From JANRIC01 sp033765345 (GTDB lineage Bacteria; Bacteroidota; Bacteroidia; Cytophagales; Microscillaceae), in the NCBI GenBank assembly GCA_033765345.1, contig JANRIC010000180.1, positions 1 to 64,000 on the forward strand: 64,000 nt of DNA, given 5' to 3'. Every line of letters begins with the position of its first letter. Position 1 is the stretch's first letter. Position numbers and translations under genes: made by a program. Below, piece by piece: positions 40,202-49,757 of the stretch. The notes under the pieces are model-generated. The model did not search any database and was not told the DNA's origin. It worked only from the letters and a program-made list of their open reading frames with translations.

Positions 40202-41221
40202 TTATAGTAGAATCTGATATTCTTCGTGTGGTTTGATGGCAGGTGGTAGATTAGTTTCATCAAGCATATCCCGCAGGTCAATTTCAATCGTTCGGCTGAT
40301 GGCAAGGATGGGTACATCATTCCAAAGACCTTCAAAAGGGTTTTCGCTGTAATCGCCGATCATCTCCATAGTATGGAATACCCAGCTTGTAATCATGCTA
40401 AAAGGAACGGTAAGCCATACAAAATGCTCTCCCAATTTATCAAACTCACTCAGCATTCCAAAAGGAACCAGTATGATAAATATCCATATAAAAAAGAGAT
40501 TAACAGTAGCATATTGACGGGGGAAAGGGAAATTTTTGATGCGTTCGGATTGCCCCTGGAGGGTGTACATTTCTACGAGCAATCCTTCTAGCTCCATGTG
40601 GCGGAAATCTTCGGTATAACCCTGCACTTTGAGTTCTTTGAGTTCCTTGGATTGCAAAGCAATGAGGTGAACCGCTGGATTTTTTTTACTCAGTACATAA
40701 TCAATTTCTTCGGGGGGGAGCAAATCTTTTAGGGCTTCTTGGGGGTCTACCTGGATATCAGAGCCTAGCAATTTTCGGGCGTATTGTGAATCGGCATTGT
40801 TATGCTCCCAAGTTCTGGGAGTACGTAACTGACAGCACATAGCGTTTAGCCAGGCGATATGTCGGTAGATTAATCGTTTGTGGATGGCATATAGCTCTGC
40901 TTTTGAGGCTTTGACCGGGGCGTATTCGTTGGTGATAAAATCTTTGACCATCATTCCCCAAGTGCGACTGGTATTGACAATACCTCCCCAGATTTTGCGG
41001 GCTTCCCAAAGCCGCTCATACGAAGAGTTGTTTTTAAATCCTAGGTAAAAGGCGACTGCGGTGCCAATGAGTGCGATGGGTATCCAGGGAATGGTGATCC
41101 AGGTGATTCCCAAAGGCTTGTACAGAATAACGGGGATGGTGGAAGAAAATATAAAAATCAAGATACTTCTCCTTGTCCAGTTTAATGTTTGGAATAAGGT
41201 ATAATTACGACCGACGTGCAT
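40202..41221 (-). CDS. Bestrophin-family (UPF0187) channel protein
   Basis: The 339-residue membrane protein belongs to the bacterial bestrophin family; animal bestrophins are chloride channels and a bacterial homologue conducts cations. The conserved N-terminal region TRRSILIFIFSSTIPVILY, the block FYLGFKNNSSYERLWEARKIWGG and the C-terminal GMLSEFDKLGEHFVWLTVPFSMITSWVF segment with DYSENPFEGLWNDVP are typical. Four membrane segments are expected. The -7 element at 41247-41254 is close to the start. The serine hydrolase follows 10 bases later. Confidence 0.92.
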   Translation of the reverse strand: MHVGRNYTLFQTLNWTRRSILIFIFSSTIPVILYKPLGITWITIPWIPIALIGTAVAFYLGFKNNSSYERLWEARKIWGGIVNTSRTWGMMVKDFITNEYAPVKASKAELYAIHKRLIYRHIAWLNAMCCQLRTPRTWEHNNADSQYARKLLGSDIQVDPQEALKDLLPPEEIDYVLSKKNPAVHLIALQSKELKELKVQGYTEDFRHMELEGLLVEMYTLQGQSERIKNFPFPRQYATVNLFFIWIFIILVPFGMLSEFDKLGEHFVWLTVPFSMITSWVFHTMEMIGDYSENPFEGLWNDVPILAISRTIEIDLRDMLDETNLPPAIKPHEEYQILL

Positions 41222-41246
41222 AAAAAGATGTAAAGGTGTTTTTTTT

Positions 41247-41254
41247 CAAATTTA
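41247..41254 (-). promoter_or_regulatory. Putative bestrophin promoter, -7 element
   Basis: On the minus strand TAAATTTG fits TAnnTTTG, 25 bases before the ATG. The element lies between the bestrophin gene and the next upstream gene end at 41267. Confidence 0.5.
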
Positions 41255-41266
41255 GGTATTTGCTGT

Positions 41267-41923
41267 TTAATACAGGCTGGTATCCCAAAAAATTTCAATT
41301 CGTTTTTTTAATTCCTTCAAAGGTTTCGCAGCGATTTTTTGGCTAGGATTCCATTCCGAAACAATTGTAAGGGCTGCCAGATGATTGATTTTGAATTCTT
41401 CGCCCAGGATATGGGTAAGGGCTACTTCTGCGGCTACGGCAAGGTCATCTTCTTCAAAATTGCGGAGTTCGGGGAGTTTTAGAAAAATTTTTAAACGTTT
41501 TTCTTCTTCGGGTATCCATACAAACTCCCACCTAGAAGTATCTATTTCCTGAAGTATCATAAAAGCGTCATAAAGTTTGATTTTGAAATCCCAGTGGGCA
41601 TGAGGTGGTTTGCAATCATAAAAATCCCATTGAGAAAGCGGGGGAGCTGCTTCTACAATCATTTTGCTGATTTTGAGTCGCTCTGCATTGCTGTTGGGGG
41701 AGATAAGGAGGTAGTGTTTTTGTTGCTCATTGATACCTATCTCCCAGGTAAAAAGCCCGAAGCTGAGAATTTGATTGTCCAGGGCTTCTTTGACTTCATA
41801 AGGATCGGTTATATTTCTAAACTCGTATTCCCGGCTCAGAAACCAGTCCCAGAAATATTCAATTTTGATCGCCAGACCTTCGTAATCTTCCTGCATTTTT
41901 TTTTGATTTATTTCTTTCCACAT
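41267..41923 (-). CDS. Conserved-looking hypothetical protein
   Basis: The 218-residue soluble protein has no signal peptide or membrane segment and is acidic and aromatic-rich (KIEYFWDWFLSREYEF, SQWDFYDCKPPHAHWDF). A regular helix/strand pattern suggests one alpha/beta domain. I do not recognise the family. Similar acidic, tryptophan-rich proteins are sometimes immunity proteins, but nothing nearby supports that role. The start codon at 41923 follows an AT-rich leader. It is in the same direction as the bestrophin gene with a 45-base gap that contains a promoter motif, so it is probably a separate unit. Confidence 0.75.
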   Translation of the reverse strand: MWKEINQKKMQEDYEGLAIKIEYFWDWFLSREYEFRNITDPYEVKEALDNQILSFGLFTWEIGINEQQKHYLLISPNSNAERLKISKMIVEAAPPLSQWDFYDCKPPHAHWDFKIKLYDAFMILQEIDTSRWEFVWIPEEEKRLKIFLKLPELRNFEEDDLAVAAEVALTHILGEEFKINHLAALTIVSEWNPSQKIAAKPLKELKKRIEIFWDTSLY

Positions 41924-41989
41924 TGGATTTGATGAGGTCTAAGATAAGAATTAATTCAGATTCGTGGTATAAATCAGTATTTTAATTTA

Positions 41990-41997
41990 TAAATTTG
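41990..41997 (+). promoter_or_regulatory. Putative promoter -7 element for the gene at 42019
   Basis: TAAATTTG fits TAnnTTTG. It overlaps the upstream candidate start at 41995, which supports the ATG at 42019 as the true start. Confidence 0.5.
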
Positions 41998-42018
41998 TAT
42001 ACACTCAATTTTCTAGAC

Positions 42019-42675
42019 ATGATAAAACGCTCTTTCGAACATTGGCTTTTTGAAGATGTAGAAAAAGAATTTGGGATTGTAAGGATTAAAAAACACCCTT
42101 CTTTACTTGCTTGGTTGGATGTAAAACCTTCAGGGGTTTTACATTCCAACATCACCCGCTTGCAGGATTTGTTGGAAGATAGTATTGAAACTTGGAATGA
42201 AGATGAGTTAAAAATGATGTTTATTGCTCCTCTGCTTACAGAAATCAACTTCAATTACCTTCCTCATTACAAAGTATTTACTCAGAGATTGCTTTATTTG
42301 CAAACTGAAAATGTAGAAGCAAGCGGTAAGGTAGAGTGGATGGTTGCTACTGGAAAACAAACCCCACAAAGGCCTTTCTTTTTTTTGCATGAATATAAAG
42401 CAGAAAAAAATACCAGCAATGATCCTCTTGGGCAATTACTTATTGCGATGGTAGATTCACAGATGATTAATGAAAATCCTGAAAAACTCTTATTTGGGGC
42501 TTATGCCATTGGGCGTTTTTGGTTTTTTGTGATCTTGCAAAACAAGGAATACAGCGTCAGCCGGGCTTATGATGCCACTCAAAAGGATGATTTGAGCGAT
42601 ATTGTGCTTATTTTGGAAAAGGTAAAGCATCATATTCACCAAGAACTGGCTTTACCTTATGAAGTCAAAGCATGA
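42019..42675 (+). CDS. PD-(D/E)XK nuclease-like protein
   Basis: The 218-residue cytoplasmic protein has a pattern reminiscent of the PD-(D/E)XK nuclease superfamily. A beta-strand with acidic residue (SGKVEWMVATG) precedes the strand FFLHEYKAEKN (ExK) and a helix (LGQLLIAMVDSQMI). The usual Asp of the first motif appears replaced by Glu (VEW). Proteins of this kind are common in Bacteroidota and cyanobacteria, usually without assigned function. The start at 42019 is chosen because a -7 promoter motif covers the earlier candidate. It converges on the vWA-OmpA gene with only 5 bases between the stops. Confidence 0.72.
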   Translation: MIKRSFEHWLFEDVEKEFGIVRIKKHPSLLAWLDVKPSGVLHSNITRLQDLLEDSIETWNEDELKMMFIAPLLTEINFNYLPHYKVFTQRLLYLQTENVEASGKVEWMVATGKQTPQRPFFFLHEYKAEKNTSNDPLGQLLIAMVDSQMINENPEKLLFGAYAIGRFWFFVILQNKEYSVSRAYDATQKDDLSDIVLILEKVKHHIHQELALPYEVKA

Positions 42676-42680
42676 TCGGC

Positions 42681-45137
42681 TTATTCCCAGACCATAATTT
42701 CAATCCTACGGTTTTCTTGAGCTTGCCAGGGTTCTTCTTCTACTTTCCAGACGGGTTTGGATTTGCCCATAGCCACGATAAACATACGGTTTTGGGATAT
42801 TCCTTTTTGTAAAAGGTATTGTTGGATGGATTCGGCGCGCAAGCGTGAGAGGTTCACATTTTTTTCAACAGTTCCCACCAAATCTGTATGACCGATGATG
42901 TCTATTTTAAGACTGGGGTTGTGTACCAAAAATTTATAGATTGCTTCCAGATTGGGTAGGAACTCAAGCCGGAGGTCATACTTATCAAAATTAAAAAAGG
43001 CCACTACCTGTGGAGGTACCACGATTTGTTTTTTATTTTTTAAGGAGCCGATAGGCACATTACTGCCGGTTTCTTCGTCGATGGCAAAGCTATTATTGGT
43101 TTGGTACTTGGTGATGGTGGTGGCGGTTCTTTGGTTATTAAAATATTCCAGTGTAATGCCTTTTTCACCTTTGGGGTCTTTGTCAACAATAGGCTTATAA
43201 GTGATCTCGTAATAATTTCTGAAAAGCCGAGGAATCTCCGAATAAGCAGATTCCAGGCTTTGGCTATCATCTATTTGGAAGGTAAAGCCGTCTGTCATCC
43301 AACCCATCAAATCCAGGAGTTTTTCATTGGTTGCCGATCCAAAGCCGATGGGGTAGATTTTAACGCCTTTTTCACGGGCTTTTTTGATCAGATCGACTGC
43401 GCGGAAGAGTCTGCCGCTTTCAGAGTGTAAAAAGGAGGAATTTTCGTGCCCGTCTGTAAACAAGAACATAATTTTTTGTCTTGAGTTGGAATCCAGGTCA
43501 AGCGCATGGAGTGCTTCATCGGTACCTGCATAAAGAGCCGTACTGCCTCCGAAGCCGTCCAGCCCTTTCCAGGGTACTTCTTCCAGGATGGCATTGATGT
43601 CGTTTTCAAGTCTGATCTCTGTTTTTAGATGTTCATCAAAACGAACGATTGAGAAGCGATCTTCTTCATCTTTTTTATTGACCATTTTCCTTACTGCATT
43701 TTCTAGGGATTGGATATGCAAAGCCATAGATCCGCTGTAATCCAGACAAAAAGCCACATCATAAGGCTGAGAGATTTGTTGATTGATTTCGAGAATTTTA
43801 AAGTCCTTGATTTTCTGATAATGCGTACCGGTTCGTTCTATAATTTCTTTGAAGAACTTTCGTGATTCTTGGTTTGAAATGCTGGGAGGGGCAAGGCCTC
43901 GAATAAAATTACCCAAGGTATCCGTAACCAGTACCCGAAGTTTGATTTCCTCTGGGTATTTACTTCGGTCAATCTGATAAATTTCGGAAATAAACCTTCT
44001 TTTTTTATATTCGTTTTTGATGGTTTGATAATCCAGGGCATTGACGATAAAAGGTCTGAAAGAGCCACATTTGATTGTCCAGACTGTTTCATAAAAATCA
44101 TCCTGCATATCTATGACCTGTAGCCGAACTTGGCAAGTTTTTTTGATAGGAAAGGAGTAAGTTCCTTTGCCTTCTATCCCTAGTGCTACCGATTCATCAT
44201 CGACAAAAACCTCATATTCTTTTGTTCCGAGTACATCCCAGTTGAGGGTAATGTTTTCTTTGGGTTCGGCTTTGAGTTTGGAAGGTTTAAAAAAAGCTTT
44301 ATAACTTTCAAGAGGTGCCTTGAAGGTAAACACTTTTTCTTCGTCGTATGCCGGGTATTTTACAAAAAATCGTTCGGTATAATACCCGTCTTTATTCATG
44401 CTGGGTTTGATGGTATAAGTACCAGAGGGTGCTAAGGTGCCGGGTCCGAATTCCCTTCTGACCGATTCAGCTCCTTTAAAGTCCCATTTTACGGTATTTT
44501 CCTTTCCGATGATGGCTGCGGGAGTTTTAAAACTATCCGATACGCCGATGCTATATTCGGGTTTGAGTACTTTGATCAGGTGGGTTTTGCTTACTGTATC
44601 ACCAAATTCGCCCACGGCTACCAATTCGTAGAGCGTAGTGGTATCAGGGGCTATGCTATCCGATCGAAAAACCGGAGGGAGATTTTCGGCCAATTTCCTG
44701 AGATAGATGTATTGAGCATTTCTTATATTCCATTCTAAAAATGCAAGTTGAGGGCTTCCCACTTCATATTCTTCACTTCCTCTAAAATAATCGATAACAG
44801 GTGGATTAGGAAGGGTTTTTCCTTGAAATACTTTTTCTACTGAGCCCTTTTTATTCTGAGCGACTAGCGTGAAGCTAAAGTCTTTGAGGGGTGTAAACTT
44901 AAATTTACCCTGTTCTCCCTGAAGCTGCTGTTCTTCGCCAGTATTATTATTTTTAATCAATAATTTATCAGCATTTTTCACCTCCCATGACAAAGAAGAT
45001 TCTTTGCCCATCAGTACACCACGATTCCCGCTGAATTTCTCAATCAAAGGAATTTGCTGACAGGACGTTCCTAAAATGGATATAAAAAAAATCAGATATG
45101 TAGTTGGTTTCACGAAAAATAATCTAAAATTTATCAT
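42681..45137 (-). CDS. Lipoprotein with vWA domain and C-terminal OmpA peptidoglycan-binding domain
   Basis: The 818-residue protein starts at 45137; the frame is open to 45170, but the signal MINFRLFFVKPTTYLIFFISILGTSC fits a lipobox. Domains in order are several Ig-like beta repeats (EVKNADKLLIKN, EWNIRNAQYIYLR, KWDFKGAESV, NWDVLGTKEYEVF), then a von Willebrand A domain with the MIDAS motif DYSGSM, a threonine loop (GGSTALYAG) and FTDGHENSS, and an OmpA-like domain (FFNFDKYDLRLEF ... GHTDLVG ... NVNLSRLRAESI ... ENRRIEI). It would tether the outer membrane to peptidoglycan and bind a protein or metal ligand. It is monocistronic. Confidence 0.92.
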   Translation of the reverse strand: MINFRLFFVKPTTYLIFFISILGTSCQQIPLIEKFSGNRGVLMGKESSLSWEVKNADKLLIKNNNTGEEQQLQGEQGKFKFTPLKDFSFTLVAQNKKGSVEKVFQGKTLPNPPVIDYFRGSEEYEVGSPQLAFLEWNIRNAQYIYLRKLAENLPPVFRSDSIAPDTTTLYELVAVGEFGDTVSKTHLIKVLKPEYSIGVSDSFKTPAAIIGKENTVKWDFKGAESVRREFGPGTLAPSGTYTIKPSMNKDGYYTERFFVKYPAYDEEKVFTFKAPLESYKAFFKPSKLKAEPKENITLNWDVLGTKEYEVFVDDESVALGIEGKGTYSFPIKKTCQVRLQVIDMQDDFYETVWTIKCGSFRPFIVNALDYQTIKNEYKKRRFISEIYQIDRSKYPEEIKLRVLVTDTLGNFIRGLAPPSISNQESRKFFKEIIERTGTHYQKIKDFKILEINQQISQPYDVAFCLDYSGSMALHIQSLENAVRKMVNKKDEEDRFSIVRFDEHLKTEIRLENDINAILEEVPWKGLDGFGGSTALYAGTDEALHALDLDSNSRQKIMFLFTDGHENSSFLHSESGRLFRAVDLIKKAREKGVKIYPIGFGSATNEKLLDLMGWMTDGFTFQIDDSQSLESAYSEIPRLFRNYYEITYKPIVDKDPKGEKGITLEYFNNQRTATTITKYQTNNSFAIDEETGSNVPIGSLKNKKQIVVPPQVVAFFNFDKYDLRLEFLPNLEAIYKFLVHNPSLKIDIIGHTDLVGTVEKNVNLSRLRAESIQQYLLQKGISQNRMFIVAMGKSKPVWKVEEEPWQAQENRRIEIMVWE

Positions 45138-45229
45138 GACAATATTAAGTAAAATGGATAAGCCGGACAAGTTTTTCGGGTGAATTTAATGTATTTTCAA
45201 CGCAGAAGTTTTGATTTTGGTATCAAAAA

Positions 45230-47386
45230 TCAACTAAAATCCAGACTGATTCCAATGACCATAATATCATCAATTTGTTCATAGATTTTTTGAGGCATGG
45301 ATTGAGGATGTAACCAATTATGGAGCGAATCTTCAAGTATATTTTTTTGGAGAGACATAGGCAGTTTGTGCTGAAGATATAGCAGTTTTTTAAAACGTTT
45401 GGCCATATATTTTCGGTTTTTGACGCCTCCGAACTGATCTTGGAATCCGTCCGAAAACAGGTAGATGACCGTAGGAGTATTTAGATAAACGGTATGTTTG
45501 GTAAATTTTTTATGCTGACCTTCATACATAAAATCTATATTACCCACTGATAAACGATCTCCTTGAATTTCTTTTGGTTTGCCTTTTTGAATCAGGTATA
45601 AAGGTAGGTGTGCCCCTGCAAATTCCAATATACGCCTTTCAGGATGTATGGCTACCAGGCTAATGTCCATGCCATCGTGGATAAAATCTTTTGTGGATTT
45701 CATGCTTTCCGAAACACGATCATTGAGCATGTTGAGAATTTTAGCTACATCGGTAATGCCTTGATAATGAATGATTTCTCTTAGTAGATCATTGCCCATC
45801 ATACTCATAAAAGCTCCTGGTACACCGTGCCCTGTACAATCCATGGCAGCAACAAAGATTATGTTATCCTGCACACCAAACCAATAAAAATCACCGCTTA
45901 CCACGTCTCTTGGTTTATAAAATACAAAAGAATCCGGGAAATAGGTTTGTATTTCTGTCAACGAAGGTAAAATAGCATTTTGAATGCGTTGGGCATAATT
46001 AATACTGGCTTCTACTTTTTTATTTTTATGACTTAAATCACGGTTGGTATTTTTGAGGTTTTGATTGCTTTCTTCCAGGTCACGGGTTTGGGTATAGATC
46101 ATTTGCTCCAGTTCCGTATTTTGCCTCAGAAGCTCTATATTTAGGTCATCTACTTTTTTATAAATAGAGGCAATCCAACGGGTAAGGATATAGGTGTAAA
46201 ACAACATAAAGATAAAAATACCCCAAGACCCGTAATTCCCGGTTTTAATCAGGTGTAGATTGTACAACATATCATTGAGCAAGGTCAAAAAAAGAAATAC
46301 CCAGCCGATAAAATATAATATGGTCACTCTAAATCGCCTGATCATTTCTAAAACGAGGACAAGGGTAAAATATGCAGACAGTACTAAGGTATAAGCGTGG
46401 TAATATAATAAGATAGACGTATAAAATGCCGAAGATCCAAACAATACCAATGCTACAAAAATACCGCTAAATACCCTGGAAAATCGAGTCACCCATGGGC
46501 TAAAACTTTTTACAAAGATGGTAAAGGCAAACTCGGCAAATACCCATACGGTCAGATAATAAGACAAATATTCCATTTTGATTAGCCAAGACCAGCTCAT
46601 AGGAATGATTTCACGAATGAGATATTCATCCACACTGAGCGTACGAACGGATACAAAAAGGCAGACGCCTGCAAAATAAAGGGAGGCCTTTTCTTTACGA
46701 AAAGTAAAAAAAAGTGCAGCATTATAAAGAAACATAATAAAAATAGATCCAGCCAAGAAAATCTCTTGAATGATTTGATGCCTTCTTTTTAAATGCATTA
46801 CTTCACTTTTGCCCAAATAAACTGTCTGCCAAATGCCGCCCTTGGAGTAATAAAAGTTAGAAACTTGCACAATGATTTCCAGGCTTTTATACTTACCTAG
46901 AATCTCAACAACTCGAGGTTCGTAAGAAGGCATCATAGAAGATACATGGGTAGCTACTTTGCCTACGGTGTATTGTATTTTACCATTTACAAATACCCGT
47001 GCAGCCGTACTAAAAGTAGGAATTTTGAGCGCAAGACCATCCATAGGCTCGGTAAAATGTACCCGCAGTCGATAAGTAGCATACCCGTGACTTGGTAGGC
47101 TTACTTGATTCACCCGAAGATCATTCCAAACACCAGGCACGGACGCCCAAGCATCCGGTTTGAGCATTTTTGGAGATTGAAAATCCGCAGGGTTGAGTAA
47201 TTTTGACCAGTAGAATTCCCATTCTCCCTCTAAGGCAATTTGCCTTGGGGTCTCCAAATTTATATTTAAAACCCCTTTTTGCGCCTTTGGAGGCTTAGAA
47301 TCGGTATTTATGCCACAGCCGAGCAGCCCAAACATCAGCCCCAGGATCAAAATTGCAGAAGACGTATATTTTCGGTTTTCATTCAT
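45230..47386 (-). CDS. 7TM-DISM protein with SpoIIE/RsbU-type PP2C phosphatase domain (copy 2)
   Basis: The 718-residue protein has a signal-like N-terminus, an extracytoplasmic beta-sandwich domain (GEWEFYWSKLL, FGLALKIPTFSTAARVFVNG-like region, LEIIVQVSNFYYSKGGIW), seven transmembrane helices (7TMR-DISM type), a coiled coil (LRQNTELEQMIYTQTRDLEES) and a C-terminal PP2C-like phosphatase (VVSGDFYWFGVQDN, MDCTGHGVPGAFMSMMGNDLL, DGMDISLVAI, FSDGFQDQFGG). Such phosphatases dephosphorylate STAS proteins in partner-switching stress pathways. The start is 7 bases after the stop of a paralogue of identical length, so this pair is an operon and a tandem duplication. Confidence 0.93.
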   Translation of the reverse strand: MNENRKYTSSAILILGLMFGLLGCGINTDSKPPKAQKGVLNINLETPRQIALEGEWEFYWSKLLNPADFQSPKMLKPDAWASVPGVWNDLRVNQVSLPSHGYATYRLRVHFTEPMDGLALKIPTFSTAARVFVNGKIQYTVGKVATHVSSMMPSYEPRVVEILGKYKSLEIIVQVSNFYYSKGGIWQTVYLGKSEVMHLKRRHQIIQEIFLAGSIFIMFLYNAALFFTFRKEKASLYFAGVCLFVSVRTLSVDEYLIREIIPMSWSWLIKMEYLSYYLTVWVFAEFAFTIFVKSFSPWVTRFSRVFSGIFVALVLFGSSAFYTSILLYYHAYTLVLSAYFTLVLVLEMIRRFRVTILYFIGWVFLFLTLLNDMLYNLHLIKTGNYGSWGIFIFMLFYTYILTRWIASIYKKVDDLNIELLRQNTELEQMIYTQTRDLEESNQNLKNTNRDLSHKNKKVEASINYAQRIQNAILPSLTEIQTYFPDSFVFYKPRDVVSGDFYWFGVQDNIIFVAAMDCTGHGVPGAFMSMMGNDLLREIIHYQGITDVAKILNMLNDRVSESMKSTKDFIHDGMDISLVAIHPERRILEFAGAHLPLYLIQKGKPKEIQGDRLSVGNIDFMYEGQHKKFTKHTVYLNTPTVIYLFSDGFQDQFGGVKNRKYMAKRFKKLLYLQHKLPMSLQKNILEDSLHNWLHPQSMPQKIYEQIDDIMVIGISLDFS

Positions 47387-47393
47387 GGGGCTG

Positions 47394-49550
47394 CTACAAT
47401 TTAAATCCTATGACGGTTATATCATCTGTCTGCTCCATCTCCTGATTATTTGAACGGGGGTTAGCAGCATATTCTGCCATCCAGGCTTCCAGAATTTTCT
47501 CTATATTACTTTCTTGTTTGCTGAGGGATACATGTGAATTATCCAAGAGCAGTTTTTGAAAACGTTTACGCAAGAATTTCTTCCCGGATATGCCTCCAAA
47601 TTGATCTGCAAAACCATCCGAAAAAAGATAAAAAGTGGTCAGCCTCTCAATTTCGTAGCGGTGTTTGGTAAATAATTTTCTTTCATTGACGTAAGCCGCC
47701 CCGATTCCGTGTTTATCGCCTTCTATGGTAAAAAGTTTTTGATCATGAATAAAAATTAAGTTGCTTCGGGCACCTGCAAAATCAAGTCTCGTATAATCGT
47801 TGTCAATAACGACCAAAGAGATATCTATGCCTTCTCGATTCTCAAGATGATTTTGCCTTAGTGTAGCCCTAAACTGTATATCCAATTCGTTGAGTATTTG
47901 GTCAGGCTCTGTAATATGCTGATAATGAATGATTCTACTCAATAAATCATTGCCTACCATACTCATCAAAGCTCCCGGGACTCCATGTCCGGTACAGTCG
48001 GCCACAGCCAGTATAATTTTTCCCTGTTCTACCCCAAACCAATAAAAATCACCGCTTACCAAATCTTTGGGGCGGTAGAAAATAAATATTGCTGGTAGAT
48101 ATTCCCTGATGCGATCTATTCTTGGGAGAATAGAAGATTGAATTCTTTTTGCATAGAGAATGCTATCGGTCACTTCACGATTGATTGATTGCAATTCGGC
48201 ACTCATTTTACTGAGCTGTTTGTGGGTTTCTCCCAAGACCTGTTTTCTTTGAGCTACTTTTAATTCAAGATTTTGGTTGGCCTTCTGCAATGCCTGGTTG
48301 AGTATATCAGATTGAATAAAAACTCTTGCAAAACGAATCGAGAGATACAAGCTTTGCATCAATACAAAACCAAAAACGCCTATTTCTACCAAATTACTGG
48401 TTCTAATCCATAAAAGGCTAAAAAGAATATCATTGGCGATGGTTACAAAAAATAATATCCAGACTGCCAAAAAAAACCAGCTGCCTTCCACTTTATGCAA
48501 GATTCCTCTGATAATAATTAAAGTGAAATATATACAGATTGCCAAGGTAAACACTTGGAAGCCTATCAAGAATTCGGTGTAAACCCACGTAGAAAAACCA
48601 AGAGTAAGTAAAGTATATCCCAGGGACATAAACTCGATGACCCTCAAAATCCTTCTGGAAAATTCTTTGAGAAACAAGGAATGTAAATACCAGGAAAAAA
48701 ACAAGGCTGATAAAAAGAAGGATATATGCTCAAGCTTCGACACCCAAATCCAATCTATTTGAAAAAAATCATTCAAAATTTGGGTGCTTGTGGTGGTAAT
48801 TCGAAGAGAAATAAATAAACACAGCAAGCCAAAAAATAAAGATGTTTTTTCGGTTTTCCTCATCCCAAAAATAGCCAGATTATAAAGCCCCATGATAAAA
48901 ATAGAGGATAACAAAAAAACCTCAAAATAAAGATATTTTTCCCATTGCCCGTGTAAAAAATCTGCCGAACCCAGATATATCGACTTCCAAAAGCCGCCTT
49001 TGGCATGATGAAAATTGGCAATCTGGACAATAATTTCAAGCTTTTCCTCAGAAGAGGGAATATTTATAATACCAGGAACAAAGGCAGGTTTTGTTTCTGT
49101 GGGTGATGTACCTACTTTGCCTGCTTCATATACTTGGGTGTTATTGACAAATATTCGGGCTGAGGTACTAAAATTATGTATTTTTAAAGCCAGGCTGCCA
49201 GGGCTATGTTTATGTAGTAAAATCTTAATGCGATACGTTGCATATCCAAATCCAGAAAGTTTTTTTTCAGAGATAGACATGCCATTCCAAATCTTAGGAG
49301 GGCTCACCCAACCGTCAGGTTTCGGTTTGTTGATTTGAGCAAAGTCTTCGGGGTACAAAAGCTGTTTCCAGTAAAATTCCCATTCTCCGCGCAAGGTTAT
49401 TTGTCCGTTTTTTTGAGGATTCCAACGGATTAGATCTACGATTCCCGGTTCTGAAAAATTATGCTTTTGCGAATAAGCAGTATAATAACATCCCCCCAGC
49501 AAAAATGCCGATAACAGCCAAAAGCGATATGTAACCGCGCATGTAGCCAT
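47394..49550 (-). CDS. 7TM-DISM protein with SpoIIE/RsbU-type PP2C phosphatase domain (copy 1)
   Basis: The 718-residue protein has the same architecture as the next gene: an N-terminal signal/lipid-like segment (LLSAFLLGGCYY), extracellular sandwich (GEWEFYWKQLLYPEDF, HNFSTSARIFVNN, LEIIVQIANFHHAKGGFW), seven membrane helices, a coiled coil and a SpoIIE-type phosphatase with LVSGDFYWFGVEQG, ADCTGHGVPGALMSMVGNDLL and FSDGFADQFGG. The metal-binding aspartates appear intact in both copies. The ligand of the sensor domain is unknown (carbohydrate-like fold). It is the upstream gene of the pair. A STAS protein at 28143 is a possible substrate by family logic only. Confidence 0.93.
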   Translation of the reverse strand: MATCAVTYRFWLLSAFLLGGCYYTAYSQKHNFSEPGIVDLIRWNPQKNGQITLRGEWEFYWKQLLYPEDFAQINKPKPDGWVSPPKIWNGMSISEKKLSGFGYATYRIKILLHKHSPGSLALKIHNFSTSARIFVNNTQVYEAGKVGTSPTETKPAFVPGIINIPSSEEKLEIIVQIANFHHAKGGFWKSIYLGSADFLHGQWEKYLYFEVFLLSSIFIMGLYNLAIFGMRKTEKTSLFFGLLCLFISLRITTTSTQILNDFFQIDWIWVSKLEHISFFLSALFFSWYLHSLFLKEFSRRILRVIEFMSLGYTLLTLGFSTWVYTEFLIGFQVFTLAICIYFTLIIIRGILHKVEGSWFFLAVWILFFVTIANDILFSLLWIRTSNLVEIGVFGFVLMQSLYLSIRFARVFIQSDILNQALQKANQNLELKVAQRKQVLGETHKQLSKMSAELQSINREVTDSILYAKRIQSSILPRIDRIREYLPAIFIFYRPKDLVSGDFYWFGVEQGKIILAVADCTGHGVPGALMSMVGNDLLSRIIHYQHITEPDQILNELDIQFRATLRQNHLENREGIDISLVVIDNDYTRLDFAGARSNLIFIHDQKLFTIEGDKHGIGAAYVNERKLFTKHRYEIERLTTFYLFSDGFADQFGGISGKKFLRKRFQKLLLDNSHVSLSKQESNIEKILEAWMAEYAANPRSNNQEMEQTDDITVIGFKL

Positions 49551-49757
49551 ATATATTTTTAGGGTTGGTTTGGATTAAAATTTCGTAACTAAACTCCATA
49601 AAACAATTATTCTTCCAAAATATAAAAATCTGATCATATTTTATAAGAAGAATAGGGTAAATTGGGTTTTAAACTTCAAGGAGTCTAGATTAAAAAGCAA
49701 AGAAAATGTAAAAAATCCCCTGCAAAGATCAATACAGGGGATTTGGAAAGCGTTTAT

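Noticed and set aside
40192..40335. N-terminal extension of the serine hydrolase
   Set aside because: It overlaps the bestrophin coding sequence and precedes a proper signal peptide.
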